Below, one piece after another: positions 8,680 to 16,501 of a DNA stretch of 64,000 bases. The stretch is from Aurantimonas manganoxydans SI85-9A1 (GTDB taxonomy: Bacteria; Pseudomonadota; Alphaproteobacteria; Rhizobiales; Rhizobiaceae), in assembly GCF_000153465.1 (NCBI RefSeq), contig NZ_CH672387.1, positions 212,179 to 276,178 of the forward strand, read 5' to 3'. Each line of letters begins with the position of its first letter. Positions within the stretch are counted from its first letter, which is position 1. A program made the position numbers and the translations under genes. The notes beneath the pieces are model-generated. The model saw only the letters and a program-made list of their open reading frames with translations, was not told the origin of the DNA and did no database searches.

Positions 8680-9309
8680 CTATTTGGTGCCGTACATCCG
8701 GTCGCCGGCATCGCCGAGGCCGGGCACGATGTAGCCCTTGTCGTTGAGGTGCCGATCGATCGAGGCGGTGAAGACCGGCACGTCCGGATGCGCCGTACGG
8801 AACCGCTCGATGCCTTCCGGGGCCGCGAGCAGGCAGAGGAAGCGGATGTTCTTCGCGCCGCGCTCCTTCAGCTTCTCGATCGCCGCGATGGCCGAATTGG
8901 CCGTTGCCAGCATCGGGTCGACGACGATGACGAGGCGGTTTTCCAGATCCTCGGGCGCCTTGAAGTAATATTCGACCGGTTGCAGCGTCTCGTGGTCGCG
9001 ATAGAGCCCGATATGGGCGACGCGCGCGGCGGGCACGAGGTCGAGCATGCCCTCCAGAAGGCCGTTGCCGGCCCGCAGGATCGAGGCGAAGACCAGCTTC
9101 TTGCCTTCCAGCACGGGCGAATCCATTGCCTCCATCGGCGTCTCGATCCGGATCGTCGTCAGGTCGAGATTGCGCGTGACCTCGTAGCAGAGGAGCGTGG
9201 AGATCTCGCGCAGCAGCCGCCGGAAACTCGCCGTCGAGGTCTCCTTGTTGCGCATGATGGTGAGCTTGTGCTGGACCAGCGGGTGGTCGATCACGGTGAC
9301 GCCGTCCAT
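8680..9309 (-). CDS. upp: Uracil phosphoribosyltransferase
   Basis: A 209-residue enzyme that joins uracil to PRPP to make UMP. The N-terminal [18 protein letters not shown] is the classic Upp opening. The PRPP-binding loop reads [19 protein letters not shown], with ATANS where many homologues have ATGGS. The C-terminal [16 protein letters not shown] closes the uracil site. It is the last gene of a deoB-add-upp minus-strand run, starting 33 bases after the add stop, and recovers uracil released by the phosphorylases. Confidence 0.95.
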   Translation of the reverse strand: MDGVTVIDHPLVQHKLTIMRNKETSTASFRRLLREISTLLCYEVTRNLDLTTIRIETPMEAMDSPVLEGKKLVFASILRAGNGLLEGMLDLVPAARVAHIGLYRDHETLQPVEYYFKAPEDLENRLVIVVDPMLATANSAIAAIEKLKERGAKNIRFLCLLAAPEGIERFRTAHPDVPVFTASIDRHLNDKGYIVPGLGDAGDRMYGTK

Positions 9310-9342
9310 GGGGCCTCGCTTTCTGGCTGATTTGGCTTCTGC

Positions 9343-10395
9343 TTAACCGGACGATGACGGCGCGCCAAGGGCGATCGCCGAGACAACGAGCTGCTGGAGG
9401 AGACGCTGCCGGGTCGCCTCGTCGACGAAGGCGGCTTCGATGGCGTTGCGGGTGAAGCCGAGACGGTCGCCCGGCCCGAAGCCGGCAGACGCGGCAAAGG
9501 CGTATTCGGCCGCAAGATCGGTGGCGAAAAAGGGCGGGTCGTCGGAGTTCAGCGTGACCCGGCAGCCGGCTTCCACCAGCGGGCGCAGCGGATGCGAAGC
9601 CGCGTCCGGACAGACGCCGAGTGCAAGGTTGGAGTGGGGGCAGATTTCGAGGGCGATGCCTTTGTCGGCCAGCATCCGCACCACGTCCGGCGCCTCGACA
9701 GCGCGCACGCCATGGCCGATGCGGCTCGTTCGAAGAATCTCGACGGTCTCGCGGACATTCTCGGCCCCGTCGAATTCGCCGGCATGGGCGGTCAGGCCGA
9801 GCCCGGCGTCGCGGGCGATATCGAAGGCACGGGCGAAGTCCCGGGGCGTGCCGATCCGCTCGTCGCCGGCAAGGCCGAAGCCGGTCAGAAGCGGTTCGCG
9901 CACAGCATGGGTCGCGGCAAAGCGTGCGGCGGCCTCGACACGGTCGGCACCGAGATGGCGGACGCCGATGGCGATCATCCGCGCCTCGATGCCGGTCGCG
10001 GTCTTGGCGCGGCGGATACCTTCGGCGAGACCGGCCAGATAGGCTTCGCCGGGCACGCCGGCCGATGCCGCGTGGTCGGGCGACATGAAGAACTCGGCAT
10101 AGACCGCGCCGGCGCGGGCAAGGCCGGTCAGATGGTCCTCGGCGAGGCGGCAATAGTCGGCCGCGTCGCGGAAGACCAGCGAGGCGCGATCATAGGCTGC
10201 GAGAAAGCTGGTGAAGTCGTGCCAGACATAGGCGCCGTCGCGGACGATGCCGCCGAGGTCGATGCCGTGGCGTTCGGCCAGTTCCAGCACCAGTGCCGGG
10301 CGGGCCGCGCCCTCGATATGGCAGTGGAGTTCGGCCATGGGGACGGCGCCGCCGGACCTTGCGCGGGCGAGGGCCGGGGCGGCGTCGGTATTCAC
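9343..10395 (-). CDS. add: Adenosine deaminase
   Basis: A 350-residue zinc hydrolase converting (deoxy)adenosine to (deoxy)inosine. Motifs in order: [10 protein letters not shown] (two His zinc ligands), HAGEF (zinc His and catalytic Glu region), SRIGHGVRA and LNSDDPPFF (Asp ligand). The GTG at 10395 overlaps the deoB stop (GTGA), which favours it as the coupled start. An ATG at 10338, just before the HCH motif, would leave no residues ahead of the first strand and is less likely. The inosine produced is a substrate for the plus-strand purine nucleoside phosphorylase. Confidence 0.93.
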   Translation of the reverse strand: MNTDAAPALARARSGGAVPMAELHCHIEGAARPALVLELAERHGIDLGGIVRDGAYVWHDFTSFLAAYDRASLVFRDAADYCRLAEDHLTGLARAGAVYAEFFMSPDHAASAGVPGEAYLAGLAEGIRRAKTATGIEARMIAIGVRHLGADRVEAAARFAATHAVREPLLTGFGLAGDERIGTPRDFARAFDIARDAGLGLTAHAGEFDGAENVRETVEILRTSRIGHGVRAVEAPDVVRMLADKGIALEICPHSNLALGVCPDAASHPLRPLVEAGCRVTLNSDDPPFFATDLAAEYAFAASAGFGPGDRLGFTRNAIEAAFVDEATRQRLLQQLVVSAIALGAPSSSG

Positions 10396-11588
10396 AAAAA
10401 GCTCGTTCCGTGGCGGCCTTCCGGCAGGCCGAGATGCGCGGCGACGCTCTCGCCGATATCGGCGAAGGTCTCGCGATGGCCGATGGCGCGGGACGCGATG
10501 CCCGGCCCGAAGCCGAGCACGGGCACGTTCTCGCGGGTGTGGTCGGTGCCGCGGAAGGTCGGGTCGCAGCCGTGATCGGCGGTGATGATGGCGAGATCGC
10601 CCGGCCGCAGCCGCGCTTCGAGCTCGGGCAGCCGGGCGTCGAAGGCTTCCAGCGCCGCCGCATAGCCGGCCACATCGCGCCGGTGGCCGTAGAGCATGTC
10701 GAAATCGACGAAATTGGCGAAGACGATGTCGCCGTCGGCCGCGTCGTCCATGGCGTCCAGCATGGCGTCGAACAGCGCCATGTTGCCGTCGCCCTTGCGC
10801 ACCTCGGAGATGCCCTGGTGGGCGAAGATATCGCCGATCTTGCCGATCGCGGTGACGCGGCGGCCGGCGGCGACGGCACGGTCGAGGATGGTGGGCTCGG
10901 GCGGAGGCACCGAATAGTCGCGGCGGTTGGCGGTCCGGCGGAAGGTCGCGGCGGTCTCGCCGATGAAGGGGCGGGCGATGACCCGGCCGATATTCAAGGG
11001 ATCGACGTGCCGCCGTGCGACCGCGCAGAGCGCGTAGAGCCGCTCCAGGCCGAAATGGGTCTCGTGGGCGGCGATCTGCAGCACGCTGTCGGAGGAGGTG
11101 TAGAAGATCGGCTTGCCGGTCGCGATGCTCTCCTCGCCGAGATCTGCGATGATCGTGGTGCCCGACGCGTGGCAGTCGCCGAGAATGCCGGGAATGTCGG
11201 CGTCGTCGCCGATCTGCGCGATCAGGGAGGCGGGGAAGGTCGGCACGGTATGGGGAAAATAGCCCCAGTCGAAGGTCACCGGCACGCCGGCGATCTCCCA
11301 ATGTCCGGACGGGGTGTCCTTGCCGTGGGAGACCTCGCCGGCCGAGCCCCAGAGGCCGTCGGGCGATCCGTTGCCGTCGAGGCCCGCGGCTTGGAAGAGA
11401 CCGAGGCGGCGCATGTTGGGCACGGCAAGCGGACCCTGACGCAGTCCGGCACGATCGGCCTCGCCGGCTTCGGCGCGTTGCAGGATATGGCCGAAAGTGT
11501 CGGCTCCCACGTCGCCGAACGCCTCGGCGTCCCTTGCATGGCCGATCCCGAAGGAATCGAGAACGATCAAAACAGCGCGCGCCAACAT
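10392..11588 (-). CDS. deoB: Phosphopentomutase
   Basis: A 398-residue alkaline-phosphatase-superfamily metalloenzyme interconverting (deoxy)ribose 1-phosphate and 5-phosphate. The metal-binding N terminus [21 protein letters not shown], the substrate segment [11 protein letters not shown] and the C-terminal [20 protein letters not shown] metal motif are all present. The ATG at 11588 was chosen because GGCAAGGAGAGA lies just upstream and the sequence begins directly at the first strand; a frame extension of 18 residues is basic and not conserved-looking. It bridges the phosphorylases and deoC and leads the deoB-add-upp unit. Confidence 0.95.
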   Translation of the reverse strand: MLARAVLIVLDSFGIGHARDAEAFGDVGADTFGHILQRAEAGEADRAGLRQGPLAVPNMRRLGLFQAAGLDGNGSPDGLWGSAGEVSHGKDTPSGHWEIAGVPVTFDWGYFPHTVPTFPASLIAQIGDDADIPGILGDCHASGTTIIADLGEESIATGKPIFYTSSDSVLQIAAHETHFGLERLYALCAVARRHVDPLNIGRVIARPFIGETAATFRRTANRRDYSVPPPEPTILDRAVAAGRRVTAIGKIGDIFAHQGISEVRKGDGNMALFDAMLDAMDDAADGDIVFANFVDFDMLYGHRRDVAGYAAALEAFDARLPELEARLRPGDLAIITADHGCDPTFRGTDHTRENVPVLGFGPGIASRAIGHRETFADIGESVAAHLGLPEGRHGTSFL

Positions 11589-11720
11589 TCTCTCCTTGCC
11601 GCGACCGGAGCCCCGGCCTGTCAGGCGCCGGCGGGCAGCCAAGGCCGACGCGGCGTGTGGTCAGCCAGATAGGCGGACCGGGACGGTTTCACAGGGGAGG
11701 TGGGGTGGCGCGGCGCAAGA

Positions 11721-12194
11721 CTACTGCTTGGCGGCATCCATCGCCATGCCCTGGCGCTGGGCATATTGCTGCGCGGCCTCTCCGAAGCTGTCGACATTGT
11801 CGCCGATGGTCACGGTCGGCTCGCATTTGGGGGCGCAGGCATAGGTGACGCGGCTGGCCTGGCGGTAGACCCGCACCGTGTTGTCCTCGAAGCTCTGCAC
11901 CGCCACCTGCTGGTCCATGACGATGTCGCCATTGGCGTCGAGGATGACGAGATTGGTGATGCCGTAGCTGCGGCCGGTGAGGACGAGGCGGTTCGAGGAC
12001 AGCACCTCCACATCGACGATCGCCGGATTGCCGACGATCACCGTGGCAGCCGGGTTGTCGATCTGGACGATCCGGGCGTGATCCACCTCGACCGGCAGGA
12101 CATCGCGGCTGTCGACGGCGGCGGCATTCCCGCATGCGGCGAGAACGGCGATCGCAGCCAGTGCGGCGCGCAGTGTGCTGGTCATGTGGCTCAT
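11721..12194 (-). CDS. Stand-alone pilus/secretin N-domain protein (CpaC N-terminal-like)
   Basis: A 157-residue exported protein with a signal sequence (LRAALAAIAVLAACGNAAA; the C may be a lipobox, AAC-G) followed by one domain like the N-terminal region of tad-locus secretins: VDHARIVQIDNPAATVIVGNPAIVDVEVLSSNRLVLTGRSYGITNLVILDANG. Compare VIVLEADAHDILVANPAVADAVTRDARRIYIFGKQIGQTNIVVFD in cpaC of this locus. The C-terminal tail has two Cys (CAPKCEP) that could form a disulphide. No secretin barrel is present. It is divergent from flp with a 231-base spacer, suggesting a role in pilus secretion, perhaps as a secretin partner; this is inference. Confidence 0.8.
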   Translation of the reverse strand: MSHMTSTLRAALAAIAVLAACGNAAAVDSRDVLPVEVDHARIVQIDNPAATVIVGNPAIVDVEVLSSNRLVLTGRSYGITNLVILDANGDIVMDQQVAVQSFEDNTVRVYRQASRVTYACAPKCEPTVTIGDNVDSFGEAAQQYAQRQGMAMDAAKQ

Positions 12195-12425
12195 CCCGTT
12201 CTGCTGCTGGAGTCCTCACTCTAGGTAGAACGGTCTTGGTAAACGCCGGATTAAGCCCGGTCGTGAAGCAAAGATGAAAATTCGATGCAAGTACCGAATG
12301 GAAAATAAACCACGCCGCTTAAGACGATCGCAACCGGCCAGCCTTAGACATGGCTCAATCCGATCGACAAGGCTGTCGACGGGGATACTGCTTCAAACGG
12401 GTATCTGGATATCAAGGAGTTCCCA
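12195..12425 (+). promoter_or_regulatory. Divergent upstream region of the flp/tad locus
   Basis: This 231-base spacer between the lone secretin N-domain gene and flp is distinctly A+T-richer than its surroundings around 12260-12330. It should hold the flp promoter and probably that of the divergent gene. I could not assign convincing -35/-10 or sigma-54 elements. The ribosome binding site AAGGAG (12413-12418) with a seven-base spacer sits ahead of the flp ATG. Confidence 0.45.
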
Positions 12426-12611
12426 ATGTCCAAGCTTTTCGCTCGCTTCGCCAAGGATGAGTCCGGCGCAACCGCCATCGAATACGGCCTGATCGCCGCC
12501 ATCATGGCTGTCGCCCTGATCGCCGCGTTCCCGTTCGTGACCGGCGGCCTCACCACCTCCTTCACCAACATCGGCACGATGCTCGGCTCCACGCCTGCCG
12601 CCATCAAGTAA
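12426..12611 (+). CDS. flp: Flp-type IVb major pilin prepilin
   Basis: A 61-residue prepilin. The short basic leader MSKLFARFAKDESG ends in the Gly of the prepilin peptidase site, followed by ATAIEYGLIAAIMAVALIAAF, with the conserved Glu at mature position 5 and adjacent Tyr (the Flp signature) and a long hydrophobic helix. The mature pilin is about 47 residues, as in other Flp pili. A strong AAGGAG site precedes it. It is the first gene of the tad locus and is separated from cpaA by a hairpin that may let flp be expressed more strongly than the assembly genes. Confidence 0.95.
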   Translation: MSKLFARFAKDESGATAIEYGLIAAIMAVALIAAFPFVTGGLTTSFTNIGTMLGSTPAAIK

Positions 12612-12655
12612 TCACGACGCGTCTCGCCGAGATGCAGTGTGATACCTTGATCATC

Positions 12656-12690
12656 AGGACCGGGACGGAGCAGACGCTTCGCCCGGTCCT
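12656..12690 (+). terminator. Hairpin between flp and cpaA, possible attenuator or mRNA 3' stabiliser
   Basis: Perfect nine-base inverted repeat AGGACCGGG (12656-12664) / CCCGGTCCT (12682-12690) with a 17-base loop, 45 bases past the flp stop and 18 before cpaA. There is no T-run, so it is more likely a partial terminator or RNA-end stabiliser than a full stop. Such an element would explain high pilin but low peptidase output. Confidence 0.5.
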
Positions 12691-12708
12691 GGCTCCTGGA
12701 GTGAGTGC

Positions 12709-13221
12709 ATGACGGCCCTTGCGATCCTCGTCATCTTCCCCTTCGCCATGCTCTACGCGGCCGCGTCGGATCTGGTGTCGATGACCATCGCCAACCGTGT
12801 GTCCATCCTCCTCGCCCTGGCCTTTCCCGTCGTCGCCTATGCGGCCGGCATGGCGCCCGGTGCGATCGGTGCCCATCTCGGCATCGGCCTCGTCTGCCTG
12901 ACCGTCTGCTTCGGCATGTTCGCCGCGGGCTGGATGGGCGGCGGCGACGCCAAGCTCCTGGCCGCCACCGCGGTGTGGTTCGGGCCCACCCCCATGCTCC
13001 TCGAATACATCCTCTTCGCCAGTATCTATGGCGGGCTCCTGACGATCGGGCTCCTGACCATCCGGGCCTTTCTGCAGCCCGTGACCGGCGTCGCCTTCAT
13101 CGATCGCCTGCTCGAGCGGGAAACCGGTATTCCCTATGGGATCGCCCTCGGCCTTGCCGGCCTGACCGTCTATTCCGGCAGTGTCTGGATCGACATCGCG
13201 GCCCGCAGCGCCCCGTTCTGA
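12709..13221 (+). CDS. cpaA: Prepilin peptidase CpaA/TadV
   Basis: A 170-residue polytopic inner-membrane aspartic peptidase (A24 family, short type without the methylase domain) that removes the Flp leader. The two catalytic Asp are visible: in AAASDLVSMTIANRV (about residue 20) and in GWMGGGDAKLLAA (G-x-G-D, about residue 79). The rest is hydrophobic helices. It lies directly after flp and its hairpin and before cpaB, the normal tad-locus order. The C-terminal segment contains a polar loop and a last membrane helix. Confidence 0.93.
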   Translation: MTALAILVIFPFAMLYAAASDLVSMTIANRVSILLALAFPVVAYAAGMAPGAIGAHLGIGLVCLTVCFGMFAAGWMGGGDAKLLAATAVWFGPTPMLLEYILFASIYGGLLTIGLLTIRAFLQPVTGVAFIDRLLERETGIPYGIALGLAGLTVYSGSVWIDIAARSAPF

Positions 13222-13332
13222 CGCCTGCCCGCCAAGGCGGAGAGATTTCGTTAACCATACATTGAGGGTTTGTCGGCGATAACCGTCGTGAACAGCCGCA
13301 TGGTCGCGGCCTCGTTTGCGAGGAGTAGCCCG

Positions 13333-14151
13333 ATGAATCTAGCCCGCATGGCAGTTGTGGCGGTCGCATTGGTCGCAGCCATGGGTGCGGCATTCGTCGC
13401 CTTGAACCTGCAGCCCGAAAAGGCCGAGCCGGTGATCATCACGGCGGCGCCGGCCGAGCCGCCGATCAAGCTCGCCGAAGTGCTGGTCACGTCCCGCGAC
13501 CTGTCGATGGGCGAGGCGGTGGACGAGGCGCTCGACTGGCAGAGCTGGCCCGAGGACGGCATCGGACCGACGCTGATCCGCAAGTCCGACCGGCCCGACG
13601 CCCTCGAGACGCTCAAGGGATCGTTGGCCCGCCAGTCCTTCTTCGCCGGCGAACCGGTGCGCGAATCCAAGCTGATCCGTTCGGACCAGGGCTTCATGTC
13701 GGCCGTCCTGCCGGCCGGCAAGCGGGCGGTCGCCGTCCAGATCGCGGCCGAAACGTCGGCCGGCGGCTTCGTCCTGCCGAACGACCATGTCGACGTCATC
13801 ATGACCCGCCGGGTTTCCAGCTCGGAAAACCGCGGCGACCAGGTCCTGACCGAGACCGTCCTGCGCAATCTGCGGGTCCTGGCCATCGACCAGACCATCC
13901 AGGAGAAGGACGGCGAGAAGGTCGTGGTCGGATCGACGGCGACGCTCGAAGTCGATCCCGAACAGGCCGAAGCCCTCACCGCCGCCCAGCAGATCGCCGA
14001 CCGTCTGGTGCTGTCGCTGCGCTCGCTCGCCGATTCCGTGCCCGGTTCGCCCGGCTATGCGGCCTTCCTGCTCGCCCAGGAGAACGCCCGGAACGGCAAG
14101 ATCCGGGTCGTGCGCTACGGCCAGTCCTCCGAAATCACCACCAAGGAATGA
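13333..14151 (+). CDS. cpaB: Flp pilus assembly protein CpaB/RcpC
   Basis: A 272-residue exported protein with an N-terminal membrane anchor (MAVVAVALVAAMGAAFVAL) and a SAF-like domain starting at AEVLVTSRDLSMGEAVDEALDWQSWP. The central block RAVAVQIAAETSAGGFVLPNDHVDVIMTRR is characteristic of CpaB. It is periplasmic, thought to work with the secretin channel. The ATG at 13333 follows AGGAGTAGCCCG, a good ribosome site, and gives the usual anchor; an upstream start would add about 20 non-conserved residues. It precedes cpaC by 35 bases. Confidence 0.93.
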   Translation: MNLARMAVVAVALVAAMGAAFVALNLQPEKAEPVIITAAPAEPPIKLAEVLVTSRDLSMGEAVDEALDWQSWPEDGIGPTLIRKSDRPDALETLKGSLARQSFFAGEPVRESKLIRSDQGFMSAVLPAGKRAVAVQIAAETSAGGFVLPNDHVDVIMTRRVSSSENRGDQVLTETVLRNLRVLAIDQTIQEKDGEKVVVGSTATLEVDPEQAEALTAAQQIADRLVLSLRSLADSVPGSPGYAAFLLAQENARNGKIRVVRYGQSSEITTKE

Positions 14152-14186
14152 CGGGCAACCCGATGAACGATTGGAGAGGATCCGAC

Positions 14187-15770
14187 ATGCTACGCGCCCG
14201 GCTTCGCAAACTGGTGGTCGTCATGGCCGCGGCGTCCACGGCACTCGCGCCGCTGGCAACGACCCTGCCGGCCCAGGCCGAGCAGACCGTCGTCAACGTC
14301 CGCCAGGGCTCCCAGTCCATCAATCTCGGTCTGAACAAGACCAAGGTCATCGTGCTCGAGGCCGATGCCCACGATATCCTGGTCGCGAACCCCGCGGTGG
14401 CCGACGCCGTCACGCGCGACGCCCGTCGCATCTATATCTTCGGCAAGCAGATCGGCCAGACCAACATCGTCGTCTTCGACCGACAGAACCGCCAGATCGC
14501 GTCCATCGACCTGAAGATCGAGCGCGACATCAACGGCCTCGAAGCGACGATCCGCAAATACGTCCCGTCCTCGGTGGTCCAGGTCGAGATGCTGAACGAC
14601 AACGTCGTGCTGAACGGCACCGTGCAGACTCCCCAGGACGCCGCTAAGGTCGAGCGTCTGGCGCGGCTGTTCGTGACCGGCGGGGAGGGCACAACGGGTC
14701 AGTACATCCAGCAGGCCACCGCCTCGGGCGGGGCCGGCGGCGGCGATGGCGACGTCGGCTTCGCACAGGAAGACCGCCGCCAGAGCCAGATCGTCAATCT
14801 CCTGCAGATCCAGGGCGAGGACCAGGTGACGCTGAAGGTCACCGTCGCCGAGGTCCAGCGCTCGGTGGTCAAGCAGCTCGGCATTAACAGCACTGCGGGT
14901 AAAGGTGTAACCTACGGCCAGACTGACAGTCCGTTCGCCCTTGGTAAAGCGCTGTCCTCAAGCATGCTCGCGAGCGCAGGCAGTATTGGCGGCTTTGATA
15001 TCACCGCGCAACTTAACGCCATGGAGCAGGCCGGTGTTATGCGCACGCTTGCCGAGCCTAGCTTGACGGCGATCTCAGGCGAGAAGGCCAGTTTCAAGGT
15101 CGGTGGCGAATTTACCGTACCTGATGCCCAGAGCTATGATCCCGGCACGCCCGCACGCAGGGAGTTCCAAGGGTACGATGGCAGCGGCCAAGCAATCTAT
15201 GACACGATCCCAGCCGAGCCGCCGACTAGATCAATCGACAAAACTCGAGTCGAATACGGTATCGGTCTCGATTTTACTCCAGTTGTACTGTCACCGGGCC
15301 GCATCAGCCTAAAGATTAGGACCGCAGTATCCGAGCCGACTTTTGAGATGCCATTCAACATCTCGGGCGGCAAGGACGGCGGCGTCGGTACGGTCGGCAT
15401 ACGCAAACGTCTGGCCGATACGACTGTCGAACTGCCGTCGGGCGGCTCGCTGGTCATCGCTGGCCTGGTGCGCGACGAGGTTCGCCAGGTCATGTCGGGC
15501 TTCCCCGGCCTGTCGAAGATCCCGGTGCTGGGCACGCTGTTCCGCTCGCGCGACTTCCAGCGCTACGAGACCGAGCTGGTGATCATCGTCACGCCCTATC
15601 TGGTGCGCCCGGTTCCGCGCCAGGCACTGGCCCGCCCGGACGACGGCTTCGCCCTGTCCAGCGACGGTGCCGCCAACTTCCTCGGCCGCGTCAACCGCGT
15701 CTACGGCCACATGGAAACCAAGCTGCCACCCGGCCGGTATCACGGCGTCGTCGGCTTCATCTACAAATGA
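14187..15770 (+). CDS. cpaC: Outer-membrane secretin CpaC/RcpA of the tad pilus
   Basis: A 527-residue secretin forming the outer-membrane channel for the Flp pilus. Order: signal peptide ending at LPAQA; pilus N-domain (VIVLEADAHDILVANPAVADAV); BON-like domain (IRKYVPSSVVQVEMLNDNVVLNG); secretin domain with LAEPSLTAISGEKASFKVGG, VELPSGGSLVIAGL, IPVLGTLF and ETELVIIVTPYLVRPV. The ATG at 14187 has GGAGAGGA seven bases upstream; two ATGs further up are not needed for the signal peptide. Residues about 233-415 (14883-15430) use codons such as AAA, ACT, GTA, TCA, CTA and AGA that are rare in the rest of the gene, so the gene looks mosaic. Its stop overlaps cpaD (ATGA). Confidence 0.93.
   Translation: MLRARLRKLVVVMAAASTALAPLATTLPAQAEQTVVNVRQGSQSINLGLNKTKVIVLEADAHDILVANPAVADAVTRDARRIYIFGKQIGQTNIVVFDRQNRQIASIDLKIERDINGLEATIRKYVPSSVVQVEMLNDNVVLNGTVQTPQDAAKVERLARLFVTGGEGTTGQYIQQATASGGAGGGDGDVGFAQEDRRQSQIVNLLQIQGEDQVTLKVTVAEVQRSVVKQLGINSTAGKGVTYGQTDSPFALGKALSSSMLASAGSIGGFDITAQLNAMEQAGVMRTLAEPSLTAISGEKASFKVGGEFTVPDAQSYDPGTPARREFQGYDGSGQAIYDTIPAEPPTRSIDKTRVEYGIGLDFTPVVLSPGRISLKIRTAVSEPTFEMPFNISGGKDGGVGTVGIRKRLADTTVELPSGGSLVIAGLVRDEVRQVMSGFPGLSKIPVLGTLFRSRDFQRYETELVIIVTPYLVRPVPRQALARPDDGFALSSDGAANFLGRVNRVYGHMETKLPPGRYHGVVGFIYK
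14883..15430 (+). other. Segment of atypical base and codon use inside cpaC
   Basis: By hand count, 14881-15360 is about 56% G+C (270/480), against 63-67% in the two 60-base blocks before it and 72% in the block at 15421-15480. Third positions shift to A/T (TCA, GTA, CCA, AAA, ACT, CTA, AGA, AGG). The reading frame is unbroken and the encoded stretch keeps the secretin signature, so this is an in-frame replacement rather than an insertion. The left edge (after KQLG) is sharp; the right edge fades over about 70 bases. Confidence 0.8.
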
Positions 15771-16501
15771 CCGGTTCTGGGAGATCGCAGGTGCAAGACC
15801 GTTCGCAGATCATCGGCCGCCGCCGTCCCCGGACGTCCATGGCCGCCCTGTTGCCGCTGGCCGCGATGCTGATCGCCGGTGGTTGCGCCAACGTCCACAA
15901 TGTCGAGGTCGGCTCGATCCCCGACGACTACCGCACGCGGCATCCGATCGTCGTGTCGGAGGACCAGGAAGCCATCGACATTCCGATCGTGATGTCCGAC
16001 GCCCGCCTGTCCTACGCCAATCGCGGCCGCGTCGAGCATTTTGGCGACCGGTTCCGGGCCTCGGGCGCCGATTCCATCCAGGTGATGCTGCCGACCGGCT
16101 CGGCCAACCAGTATGCCGCCGAAAGGGTCAGCCACGAGATCGTCGAGGCGCTGCGCGGTCGCTACATCTCGCGCGACCGGATCTTCGTGCAGCCCTATTC
16201 GGCGGTGGGCGCCGAAGGACCGACGCCGATCCGGCTGACCTATGCGACGCTGGTCGCCAAGACCGGCCCCTGCGGTCGCTGGCCCGACGACATGACGGAC
16301 ACGTCCGAGAACAAGAACTACTTCAATTTCGGCTGCGCCAGTCAGCAGAACCTTGCCGCCCAGATCGCCGATCCGCGTGATCTGCTGTCGCCGCGCGGCG
16401 TCGATTCCATCGATGCCGGCCGACGCACCACGGTGCTCGACAATTACCGGCGCGGCGAGCCGACGACGACGGCGGCCGGTTCCAGCGAAATCGAATACTG
16501 A
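15767..16501 (+). CDS. cpaD: Pilus assembly lipoprotein CpaD
   Basis: A 244-residue outer-membrane-targeted lipoprotein of the CpaD family, associated with the CpaC secretin. The N terminus is basic, then hydrophobic (AALLPLAAMLIAGGC), with lipobox AGGC at about residues 37-40. The body contains DDYRTRHPIVVSE, GSANQYAAERVSHEIVEALR and the C-terminal FGCASQQNLAAQIADPRDLLSPR block with paired Cys (GPCGRWPDD and FGCAS), all typical of CpaD. The start overlaps the cpaC stop, and the end overlaps cpaE (TGATG), so the assembly genes are translationally chained. Confidence 0.92.
   Translation: MTGSGRSQVQDRSQIIGRRRPRTSMAALLPLAAMLIAGGCANVHNVEVGSIPDDYRTRHPIVVSEDQEAIDIPIVMSDARLSYANRGRVEHFGDRFRASGADSIQVMLPTGSANQYAAERVSHEIVEALRGRYISRDRIFVQPYSAVGAEGPTPIRLTYATLVAKTGPCGRWPDDMTDTSENKNYFNFGCASQQNLAAQIADPRDLLSPRGVDSIDAGRRTTVLDNYRRGEPTTTAAGSSEIEY

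Noticed and set aside
12195-12425. Possible sigma-54 promoter ahead of flp.
   Set aside because: No GG-N10-GC pair with matching TGGC/TTGC context was found at a suitable distance.
14148-14186. Earlier ATG starts for cpaC (14148, 14163).
   Set aside because: They lengthen the region before the signal peptide with hydrophilic residues, and the strongest ribosome site (GGAGAGGA) precedes 14187.
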